From Prevotella sp. UBA1378 (GTDB taxonomy: Bacteria; Bacteroidota; Bacteroidia; Bacteroidales; Bacteroidaceae), in contig DBRC01000049.1 in the NCBI GenBank assembly GCA_002305505.1, forward strand, positions 1-24,264: 24,264 nt of DNA, read 5' to 3'. The notes beneath the pieces are model-generated. The model made no database searches. It was not told where the DNA came from and saw nothing but the letters and a program-made list of their open reading frames with translations. The first letter of the stretch is position 1, and each line of letters begins with the position of its first letter. Below are positions 14,742-21,474 of this stretch, in pieces. A program made the position numbers and the translations under genes.

Positions 14742-17023
14742 ATCCGATAGCCTTTAAAATCCTTGTCAATCTTTAAGTCGACAGCCTTTTCGAGGTCCAT
14801 CCCGTCGGTACACTCCACCTCCTCCGGGTATATCTTGATGACAGTCCCCGGATGCACGAAGACAGGCATCTGGTGCAGGGGCACCTCATAGCCGTACAGC
14901 CACCGGGCACCTTCGTGGCGTTCGCCGGTGAAGAAGTTTACCCATATACCTTCCGGCAGGTAGATGTCGCGCTTGTTGTCCCCGCTCATCACGGGGCACA
15001 CGAGCATCTCGGTCCCGAAGTAATACTGGTCGTCGATGTGCCATGCCACCCTGTCCGCAGGGTGGTGGAAGAGCATTGCCTGCAACACGGGGTAACCGCT
15101 GCGGGTGGCCAGCCGGCTCTGCTCTATGAGATAAGGCAGCAGCCGGTAGCGCAAATTCCACCAACGCTTCACTAAAGGGGCAACGGCCGGATAGCACCAA
15201 GGCTCGCGCTTGCTCGTGCCATGATAGCGCATGTGGGACGAAAACACGCCGAACTGCGTCCACCTTATATATATATCATCGCCCACCGGCGAGTTCATGA
15301 AGTCGGGGACAGAATGGAAGCCCGGCACATCGTGGCTCCAGAAAGCGAATCCCGACAGGCCGAGGTGGAGCCCGCCCCGGAGCGAGCCGGCCATGCCGTC
15401 CCACGAAGAAGCCGAGTCGCCTCCCCAGTGCAGCGGATAGCGCTGGCATCCGGCCCATGCACTGCGTGCCCATACGATGCCGTCGCCCGTTGTCTCCTTG
15501 GTTATCTCGTAAGCAGCCCTTTGGTAAAGCAGCGAATAGATGTTGTTGAGCTGCCGGGGGGTCATCGCATGGTACACGTGGTCCATGTGGATATTCTCGC
15601 CGAAGTCGGTCTTGATACACTTCACGCCCATGTCGAGCAGTTTTTTCAGCAGTCCTTTATACCATTCCGTCGCCTTATCGTAGGTGAAGTCTATTGTGCC
15701 GGCATAGTCGAGTGCCGAGAAGTTCGATTCCCCTCCCTGCGCCGCCTTTTCCCCTTCGCCGGGGCTGACGGATATGTAACGGTTGCTTTTGGCCTCTGCC
15801 AACTGCTCGGCCCCCTCTGCCACGTACGGCAGCTGCCACAGGCTCACGCGGTAGCCTTGGTCTTTCAGCCGCCGCACGAAGCCCTCAGGGTCGGGGAACC
15901 GTTCGGGATTGAACTTCCATTCGCAAAGCCAGTCGGTGCGGAACCATCCGGTATCGAGATGTATCACGTCGCACGGATAATGCTCGTCGCGCATGCGCCG
16001 GCAGATGGCCTCCACCTCGCCGGCCGAGAAATAAGTCATGCGGCTCATCCATATCCCGAAGCTCCACAGCGGGGGCATCGACGGGAAGCCCGTCAGGCGG
16101 CGGTAGGTATGTAAGATGCTTTCGGGCGTAGCGCCGCCTATCAGGAACACATCGAGCGTAGCCCTGTCGCAGAGGAACTGCACGCTGCGCGTAGAGTGGT
16201 CGGCCAGCGAAAGCTTGCAGTAGTCGCTTGTATGGTAGAATGCGCCATACATGCGGCTCGAGAGGTAAAAAGGAATGTTCTTGTAGGCGCGGCGGTTGTT
16301 CACGCCTTGCCCGTCCTGGTTCTTCAGCTGGAACGTCTGCCCGCTGAGATCCATCTTCCTGAAGCGTTCGCCTGTACCGGCAAAACACTCGCCGGGTTCG
16401 CAGTGGAAGGAAATCGTAGCCCGCTCGCACCGCTCTCCGGCCGGAGTAGACGTGTCGCCAGAAGCAACCTTCACGAATCCTACGGGCAGGGCGTCGTAGC
16501 GTGGCGGTGAGAAATGGTCGTCGCTCAGGGCAACGGGCTTTCCCATGTCCCCGTCAGGGTAGAACACCAGCCGGGGGGCAGGCTGCGGAGGCGGCAGCAA
16601 GTCGCTCCAGTGGTCGAGCACATACGGCCGGCAGTCGAGGGTAGCCCTTGTGCGCCCCTGCCCGTCTGCCATGGTGTAAAGGCCGCCCTGCCCGTCGACC
16701 CGCAGCGCCTCGCGCCCCATGTCGTCCGACATCCCGAGCATGTCCGTCTGCTCTTCCATTGCGTCGCCTTCCATGCTGATGAACAGGCGGAGCACGCCGT
16801 GCCTGTAGGCGCGCAGCCTCAGTGTGTATTCCTCTTGCTGCGCCTCCATGTCGGGTGCCATGTCTTCCTGCAACTTTTGTTTCTGGAACGGTATTGCGAT
16901 GATGATGTCGCCGCCTTCTTCCTTAACAGTGGTAGGCTGCCACGCTTTCCAGAGCGACTCGCGGCGCTTCAGCCCCGGGTCGAAATCCATGAAGTCGAAA
17001 AGGTGATAATTGGTTTGTTTCAT
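14738..17023 (-). CDS. GH31 glycoside hydrolase, alpha-xylosidase-like, cytoplasmic
   Basis: The 761-aa product matches the GH31 layout: an N-terminal beta-sandwich (to ~300), a (beta/alpha)8 barrel from PLWSFGIWMSRMTY (318-331), and C-terminal beta domains. The nucleophile motif IKTDFGE gives Asp473 and HWGGDSASSWDGMAGSLRGG gives Asp536 as acid/base. The KTDFGE form and the overall pattern are those of the YicI-type alpha-xylosidase branch and not of alpha-glucosidases (usually WxDMNE). There is no signal peptide, unlike all four operon A enzymes, so it should act in the cytoplasm on an imported oligosaccharide. It is translationally coupled to the UroD-like gene and lies 35 bp after the beta-helix gene. 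Activity on an O-methylated xyloside would fit the methyltransferase neighbours but is not shown. Confidence 0.88.
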   Translation of the reverse strand: MKQTNYHLFDFMDFDPGLKRRESLWKAWQPTTVKEEGGDIIIAIPFQKQKLQEDMAPDMEAQQEEYTLRLRAYRHGVLRLFISMEGDAMEEQTDMLGMSDDMGREALRVDGQGGLYTMADGQGRTRATLDCRPYVLDHWSDLLPPPQPAPRLVFYPDGDMGKPVALSDDHFSPPRYDALPVGFVKVASGDTSTPAGERCERATISFHCEPGECFAGTGERFRKMDLSGQTFQLKNQDGQGVNNRRAYKNIPFYLSSRMYGAFYHTSDYCKLSLADHSTRSVQFLCDRATLDVFLIGGATPESILHTYRRLTGFPSMPPLWSFGIWMSRMTYFSAGEVEAICRRMRDEHYPCDVIHLDTGWFRTDWLCEWKFNPERFPDPEGFVRRLKDQGYRVSLWQLPYVAEGAEQLAEAKSNRYISVSPGEGEKAAQGGESNFSALDYAGTIDFTYDKATEWYKGLLKKLLDMGVKCIKTDFGENIHMDHVYHAMTPRQLNNIYSLLYQRAAYEITKETTGDGIVWARSAWAGCQRYPLHWGGDSASSWDGMAGSLRGGLHLGLSGFAFWSHDVPGFHSVPDFMNSPVGDDIYIRWTQFGVFSSHMRYHGTSKREPWCYPAVAPLVKRWWNLRYRLLPYLIEQSRLATRSGYPVLQAMLFHHPADRVAWHIDDQYYFGTEMLVCPVMSGDNKRDIYLPEGIWVNFFTGERHEGARWLYGYEVPLHQMPVFVHPGTVIKIYPEEVECTDGMDLEKAVDLKIDKDFKGYRI

Positions 17024-17058
17024 TTATCCGGATTGTTGTTTTGTCTGTAGGTTAGCAT

Positions 17059-18612
17059 TCACTTAAATACGATTCGCGGTCCGGGGCGGTTGGTCCCTGC
17101 CTCCTGCGGGCCGAAGCTGTTCCCCGATATGGTAAAGCCGTCGCTCGAATCATCGAGGTAGAGCGGGAACACGCGGTCGTTGGTGGCATAAGGGGCTTCG
17201 CCGGGGGCCGACACCTCGTTACCCGAAATCACCGAACCGGGCTGACAGGAGAGCGTGTAGATAGCTCCCGAATCGTGCATGTTGAGCGCATAGCGGCTCA
17301 CCTGGTTGTTTATGATGGCATTACGCTCCATCCCCGTATCAAGGGGTGTCCACCCCCACCCCACGCAGATGCCGCTCCAGTTCACGCTGTCTATGCGGTT
17401 CTTGCTTATCACGGTGTTCCTCACATAACCGCACTGTATGCCCGCCGCGCCGTAATCCTTCACCGTGGCACGCTGAATCACGTTGTTACTGATATCAAGG
17501 CTGTCCACGTACTCCTGCGGGCAGGCCGGCGCATAAGGCACGTGGGTCTCCACCGGACTATCCTGAAAGCTCCCTGCCATGATGGCCGTACCGCCTATAT
17601 CCCGGAATGAGCAGCCGCTGACAGCAGAACGCTTCACACCGATGTTGAAATCGAGCGCGGTGGCGGCCAACTGCCTGAATTCGCAATTGTAGAAGCATAC
17701 GCCGGTAGCCCATTTCACGCTCACGGCGGCCTCCGGGCGCTCTATCCATGCCTGGTTTTCGAGCGTCGCGCTCCAGCGGGTGCCGGCCTGTTCCATCTGG
17801 TAGGCGTCCACTATCGGGAAACCGCCTTGCAGCGTTACATGCCCTTGTTCTGCCGGACGCTTCCACGCCGTGTTCTCGAAGGCAATGCCGTCGATGACAA
17901 CGTTGGCCACCGGATGACCGGCAGTGCCTTCGATGGTCAGCAGGCGGTTGAGCAGTTCCGACCGCTCCAGACGGATGAGGCAGAACGAGGAGTTGCCCTT
18001 CTCGCCCCCGATGACGGGCTGGGGATAAGGGTGGCGGAATTCCAAAGCCGACTCGGGCTGCTTGAAGCTTACTATTGCCCTGCCGCTTTCCACTCGCCAG
18101 CGCTCCACGCGCAGGATGGCAATGGCCCAGCGCTGGTGCACCACCATGGCCAAGCCTCCGGGCGAGCGCCCCTCGACTGCCGCCGCAGGGATGGTGATGG
18201 TCTCTGCATCCCGGTCGATAGCGAGGATACGCTGCATCCCGGGATAAGGCGCTATCACGTCGGCAGCGGCAGGCCTGCCGCCCGAGAGCACAGCCCGTTC
18301 GCCTCGGGCGCTGCGTATCACCGTGGGCGAGTCTTCCGTCCCGCTGTCGTCGGGGCGGATGAATACGGGTTCTTGCAGGCAGTAGGTGCCTCCGCGCATG
18401 ATTATCGCGATGCCGCCCTGTATCCTCGGGTCGCGGGTGCGGCGCCAGTCGCGTGCCGTCTGCAGTGCTTTCCTTAGCGACAGCAACGGCTGTTCTTCGG
18501 TGCCCTCAGCCCCGTCGGAACCTGTGGGCGCCACCCATATCTCGCCTGCTGCCAGCGCTGCGGGCAATAAGGAGAATAACAGTGCTGCAATATACTTTTT
18601 CATCGGCTGCAT
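17059..18612 (-). CDS. Secreted right-handed beta-helix protein, possible glycosidase
   Basis: The product (517 aa from this start) has a signal peptide (MKKYIAALLFSLLPAALAAG). It opens with EIWVAPTGSDGAEGTEEQPL, the N-terminal pattern of secreted parallel beta-helix proteins acting on polysaccharides. Short N/D-rich coils follow: VIDGIAFENT, CFYNCEFRQL, GCSFRDIGGTAIM, ISNNVIQRA, ISKNRIDSV, IINNQVSRY, ISGNEVSAP and ISGNSFGPQ. The opening resembles the beta-helix family GH141 (fucosidase/xylanase) and GH120, but it is shorter than GH141 and I cannot confirm catalytic residues. The open frame runs up to a GTG at 18681 inside the upstream gene. The ATG at 18612 (or 18603) is chosen because it precedes the signal peptide and lies just after the previous stop. 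It would feed products to the importer and GH31. Confidence 0.72.
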   Translation of the reverse strand: MQPMKKYIAALLFSLLPAALAAGEIWVAPTGSDGAEGTEEQPLLSLRKALQTARDWRRTRDPRIQGGIAIIMRGGTYCLQEPVFIRPDDSGTEDSPTVIRSARGERAVLSGGRPAAADVIAPYPGMQRILAIDRDAETITIPAAAVEGRSPGGLAMVVHQRWAIAILRVERWRVESGRAIVSFKQPESALEFRHPYPQPVIGGEKGNSSFCLIRLERSELLNRLLTIEGTAGHPVANVVIDGIAFENTAWKRPAEQGHVTLQGGFPIVDAYQMEQAGTRWSATLENQAWIERPEAAVSVKWATGVCFYNCEFRQLAATALDFNIGVKRSAVSGCSFRDIGGTAIMAGSFQDSPVETHVPYAPACPQEYVDSLDISNNVIQRATVKDYGAAGIQCGYVRNTVISKNRIDSVNWSGICVGWGWTPLDTGMERNAIINNQVSRYALNMHDSGAIYTLSCQPGSVISGNEVSAPGEAPYATNDRVFPLYLDDSSDGFTISGNSFGPQEAGTNRPGPRIVFK

Positions 18613-18616
18613 GGTG

Positions 18617-19360
18617 TTATTTTGTATGGTGCATGATTTTCCTGTAAATACATTCCTGGTTGGAGCAGGCAGCGCAACCATATTCGCGCTTGCGCACCTG
18701 CCGCCCGATACCGATAATGCCGCTCACCGACTTCATGGGGCGCATCAGGCAGGTATCGGTGAGCTCTATTCCCGTGGGATTCGCCCCTATAGCACCGAAA
18801 AGCTGCCGCTGCCCTTCTAACGGCCAGTTGCAGTAACCGGGGCTGTAGCGGTTGGACACAGCCTCGCCACACTGCCTGCAGCCGGCCTCCAGCGCCGCCT
18901 GTATGCGGTCCATGGCGTTCTCGACGGTCAGCGACCCGAGCGCATCCGTAACGTAAGCCTCCAGATAGTCGCCTTGCCTGCTGTAGGCTTTATACTGCCC
19001 GGAGAACACGGCGCCTGCCGTACAGGCAAACAGAGCCACGCGCTCGCTCCGTCGCAGATAGCCCGCCACTTGGCGGTCGACGTGCAGGACTGCATCGGCA
19101 ACTGCTCCACCGCCATCTAAGGCCAAGGCTTTCCTGCCCACGGCGATGATCCCTGCCTGCAAGTCGAGCGACCGCACATGGCACTGTACGTATCCGCCCA
19201 CGGCCTCGTGGGCCGACCGCCGCAGCTCCTCCAGCTTCGACTGCATGAAAGCGTACGCCGGGTGTTCGGCATCGTCCAGGTGCAGGTAACCGGCGGCCGC
19301 CTCAGCGTCAGGCAGGACCTCGGCCAACGGGAAACGGTATGTAGTGAAAGCCCCTTTCAA
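18617..19360 (-). CDS. MetH activation-domain-like protein, corrinoid reactivator
   Basis: The 247-aa product corresponds to the stand-alone form of the vitamin B12-dependent methionine synthase activation domain. Diagnostic segments are NRYSPGYCNWPLEGQ (170-184), matching the RxSPGY S-adenosylmethionine-binding motif of MetH, and LMRPMKSVSGIIGIG (205-219), matching the PxxSVSG segment. The C-terminus has Cys229-x2-Cys232-x4-Cys237 followed by IYR, a cysteine cluster that I associate with such proteins in corrinoid methyltransferase operons. Its likely role is reductive remethylation of inactive cob(II)alamin on the carrier protein, using S-adenosylmethionine. The start is TTG at 19360: an in-frame TAA lies 15 bp upstream and the next Met is residue 39, inside conserved sequence. 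It follows the MtaA-like gene by 5 bp. Confidence 0.82.
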   Translation of the reverse strand: MKGAFTTYRFPLAEVLPDAEAAAGYLHLDDAEHPAYAFMQSKLEELRRSAHEAVGGYVQCHVRSLDLQAGIIAVGRKALALDGGGAVADAVLHVDRQVAGYLRRSERVALFACTAGAVFSGQYKAYSRQGDYLEAYVTDALGSLTVENAMDRIQAALEAGCRQCGEAVSNRYSPGYCNWPLEGQRQLFGAIGANPTGIELTDTCLMRPMKSVSGIIGIGRQVRKREYGCAACSNQECIYRKIMHHTK

Positions 19361-19365
19361 AGCGC

Positions 19366-20361
19366 TTACCTGCGGTTATACTCATCCACAGCCCCGAAGA
19401 AGGCGTCGATGTTTTCAATGGGGGTATGGGGCGGGATATCGCAACCGGAGGAGATAACAAAGTTCTTATAGCCGTGTGTCTCCTCAAGCAGCCCGAGCGT
19501 GGCCTGCCTTACACCGGCGGGCGTGCCCTGGTTGAATATGCTCACGGGGTCGAGGTTGCCCATCGCGATAATATCGGAGGGTATCTCCTTCAACACCTCG
19601 GCCATGTCTATCTTGTTGCCGAAATGCAGGGCGCGCGCACCGGTTTCCAGCATTGCCTGCGTGCAATGCCCGGTATTGCCGCAGTTGTGGAGCACCACGG
19701 TAAAGGCGTCATCTTGCAGCTCGTCTACGATGCGCCTCACATAAGGCGTGGAGTACATCATGCAGTCCTCGCCGGAAAGCAGCCCGGCGGCCGGTTCGGC
19801 CATGACGACGCCTGCGGCTCCCGCCTCTTTCTGTGCGCGGCAGTAGGAGAGGATGAACTCCGTGCATTTGTCTAACAGCAGCATCACCGTATCGGGGTCG
19901 ATATAGATGGCCATCATGATTTCACTCATGTCGTAAAGCCGCCCGGCCAGCGAATAGGGGCCGATGCAGCTGCCGAGCACGATGCGCCCTTTCAGGTTGG
20001 CGGCCGCCAGCTTATTGGCTTCTATATACGCCGGTATGCGCCCTGCCGAGAGGGCGGGCACCTGCAGTGCCTCTACATCGGCCATACTGCTCACCAGCCG
20101 GCCCACTATCGTGGGTATCTCCTCGTCGGGGATGTTTGCTTCCGCACCGAAGGCTTCTGCCTCTACCGTTAAGTCCATGATGGCCGGGCATGCCGCCATC
20201 CGATAGCGCCCGGCCAGCAGGCGGATGGCCTCGTAGTGCACTTTTCCGTCGCTTACCGCCTGCCTTACCGTTTTCCCTTGCATTTCGATGCCGGGATGTG
20301 TCATCACGGGCATTGCCCACCGGGCATCCGAATGCAAAATGTCTTCTATCCAACGTTTCAT
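19366..20361 (-). CDS. MtaA/MtbA-like zinc-dependent corrinoid methyltransferase (UroD superfamily)
   Basis: The 331-aa cytosolic product has the zinc site of the MtaA/MtbA methyltransferases: VLHNCGNTGH gives His225-x-Cys227 and ISSGCDIPP gives Cys307, the H-x-C...C arrangement. The surrounding pattern (MAEPAAGLLS, DIIAMGNLDPV, GTPAGVR) is that of methylcobamide methyltransferases and not heme-pathway UroD. In methanogens MtaA moves the methyl group from the corrinoid protein to coenzyme M. Bacteroidales are not known to make coenzyme M, so another thiol, homocysteine or tetrahydrofolate may be the acceptor here. It could also act in the opposite direction. The gene follows the corrinoid protein gene by 75 bp and precedes the reactivator by 5 bp. 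Confidence 0.85.
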   Translation of the reverse strand: MKRWIEDILHSDARWAMPVMTHPGIEMQGKTVRQAVSDGKVHYEAIRLLAGRYRMAACPAIMDLTVEAEAFGAEANIPDEEIPTIVGRLVSSMADVEALQVPALSAGRIPAYIEANKLAAANLKGRIVLGSCIGPYSLAGRLYDMSEIMMAIYIDPDTVMLLLDKCTEFILSYCRAQKEAGAAGVVMAEPAAGLLSGEDCMMYSTPYVRRIVDELQDDAFTVVLHNCGNTGHCTQAMLETGARALHFGNKIDMAEVLKEIPSDIIAMGNLDPVSIFNQGTPAGVRQATLGLLEETHGYKNFVISSGCDIPPHTPIENIDAFFGAVDEYNRR

Positions 20362-20436
20362 TGTATCAATCTGTTAATAAGTTGTTCTTTGGTTCATGGG
20401 TATGCGCCCGGAACGGGGGCAGGCGCTGCGCATGGC

Positions 20437-21102
20437 TTACTGGAAACGCTCCAACAGCGCTACGTCGTCCTGCGGGTCGTTCCCGTAGCCGTCGGCGCCT
20501 ATCTGCTCGGCAAACTCCTTGCTCACCGGCGCGCCACCCACGATGAACTTGGTGGAGGGATGCGCCTTGCGCACCTCGTCGATTACCGTTTTCATGTTGT
20601 TCATCGTGGTGGTGAGCAGCGCGGAAAGGCCTACGTGGGCACCGGGATGCTCGTCGAGGGCGGCCACCACTTTCTCGGGCTTGCAGTCGACGCCTAAGTC
20701 TACCACTTCCCAGCCGGCACCTTCCACCATCATGGAAACGAGGTTCTTGCCTATATCGTGCAGGTCGCCGAACACCGTACAGATGATGAAGGTGCCCTTA
20801 CGCTTCACCTCGCCCGACTGGAAATAGGGCTTTATGTGTTCTAATGCCGCGTTCATCGCCTTAGCCGACAGCAGCATCTGGGGAACGAAGATTCTACCTT
20901 CGGAGAATTTCTGCCCTACCTTGGTCATTGCCGGTATCAGTGCCTCGTTCATCACCGTCTGCGGGCCAATCCCGCCATCTAAGGCCACTTTTGTATACTC
21001 TTGCGCGCCGTCTTGTCCGCGCAAGGCAGGGGGATAGGGGGAAGCGGCATTTATCTTGCCGCTCTCCACACAACTGAATATTTTTTCAAGAATAGCTTCC
21101 AT
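20437..21102 (-). CDS. Corrinoid (B12)-binding methyl-carrier protein
   Basis: The 221-aa product has the two modules of MtaC/MttC-type carriers. The helical cap domain (~40-95) has GIGPQTVMNEALIPAMTKVG and FVPQMLLSAKAMNAAL. The Rossmann-like B12 domain (~100-221) has FGDLHDIGKN (111-120), in which His115 would be the lower axial cobalt ligand, then GLSALLTTTM and a late IVGGAPVS. This is the D-x-H-x2-G...S-x-L...GG signature complete. It would carry the methyl group between two methyltransferases. It is the first gene of operon B, and both UroD-like proteins and the reactivator are encoded downstream on the same strand. I see no cobalamin riboswitch in its leader. Confidence 0.92.
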   Translation of the reverse strand: MEAILEKIFSCVESGKINAASPYPPALRGQDGAQEYTKVALDGGIGPQTVMNEALIPAMTKVGQKFSEGRIFVPQMLLSAKAMNAALEHIKPYFQSGEVKRKGTFIICTVFGDLHDIGKNLVSMMVEGAGWEVVDLGVDCKPEKVVAALDEHPGAHVGLSALLTTTMNNMKTVIDEVRKAHPSTKFIVGGAPVSKEFAEQIGADGYGNDPQDDVALLERFQ

Positions 21103-21176
21103 ACTATAAATTATTTTTATAGATAGACGGGGAACGGGTATTTTTTGTACTCACAACAAGGGTGGACAGACTTGGC

Positions 21177-21215
21177 TTCGGGATAAGAACATCACGTTAA
21201 CCCGGCCGGCGCGCC
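21177..21215 (+). repeat. 39-nt direct repeat, copy 1
   Basis: The copy begins TTCGGGATAAG and includes ATCACGTT. It aligns without gaps to 24097-24135 with 31 of 39 identical positions. It lies in the leader side of operon B, upstream of the 768-aa gene, in the same orientation as copy 2. Confidence 0.7.
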
Positions 21216-21281
21216 AGAAAGGAATGTTTCCCTGATTTATTACAATGAATCATGCCATCATTTCATCCGCCCTGATGTGTT

Positions 21282-21317
21282 TTTTCGTACGAAAACACCG
21301 AAAATCGTACAATTTTC
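21282..21317. promoter_or_regulatory. Tandem GTAC-centred palindromes, probable operator
   Basis: TTTTCGTACGAAAA (21282-21295) is a perfect 14-bp palindrome. GAAAATCGTACAATTTTC (21300-21317) is an 18-bp palindrome with one mismatched pair. Their centres are at 21288.5 and 21308.5, exactly 20 bp apart, so both would lie on the same face of the helix. They sit immediately upstream of the -33-like element of the 768-aa gene, a position suited to an activator or a dimeric repressor. Confidence 0.6.
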
Positions 21318-21319
21318 CC

Positions 21320-21350
21320 TTTTCTGCCTCATGATAATAGCGTATTTTTG
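21320..21350 (+). promoter_or_regulatory. Promoter of the 768-aa secreted protein gene
   Basis: TATTTTTG at 21343-21350 matches the Bacteroides -7 consensus TAnnTTTG. A -33-like TTTTCTG starts at 21320, 19 bp upstream of the box. Transcription would start near 21357, leaving a leader of about 118 nt before the ATG at 21475. Confidence 0.7.
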
Positions 21351-21474
21351 CGGCCGGAACAACAATCAACCGGACAGTGTGAACAACCTACTTACGGGAA
21401 ATGACTACATAAAACATATTTCGTAGAGAATAACAGTTATACACTACTAATTAATAATTAAAATCAAAACAATT

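Larger units (their letters stand above)
21103..21474. other. 372-bp divergent intergenic region
   Basis: It separates operon B (minus) from the 768-aa gene (plus). From left to right it holds an A/T-rich leader just upstream of the corrinoid gene (21103-21120), one copy of a 39-nt repeat (21177-21215), two GTAC-centred palindromes (21282-21317), a plus-strand promoter (21320-21350) and an untranslated leader of roughly 120 nt. No TAnnTTTG box is visible for operon B on the minus strand, and I find no open reading frame here that looks like a gene. Confidence 0.7.

Noticed and set aside
15221..16114. 297-aa plus-strand frame inside GH31
   Set aside because: The minus strand carries the intact GH31 catalytic motifs. 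The plus-strand product has no recognisable motif.
20362..20436. Intercistronic GC-rich hairpin as a terminator
   Set aside because: A short GCGCC/GGCGC stem is visible after the corrinoid gene but no T run follows. At most it is a processing or attenuation site.
21103..21300. Cobalamin riboswitch in the leader of operon B
   Set aside because: A B12-linked operon makes this likely, but I could not find the B12-box-like core or a matching multi-stem layout in the minus-strand leader. A covariance-model search would decide.
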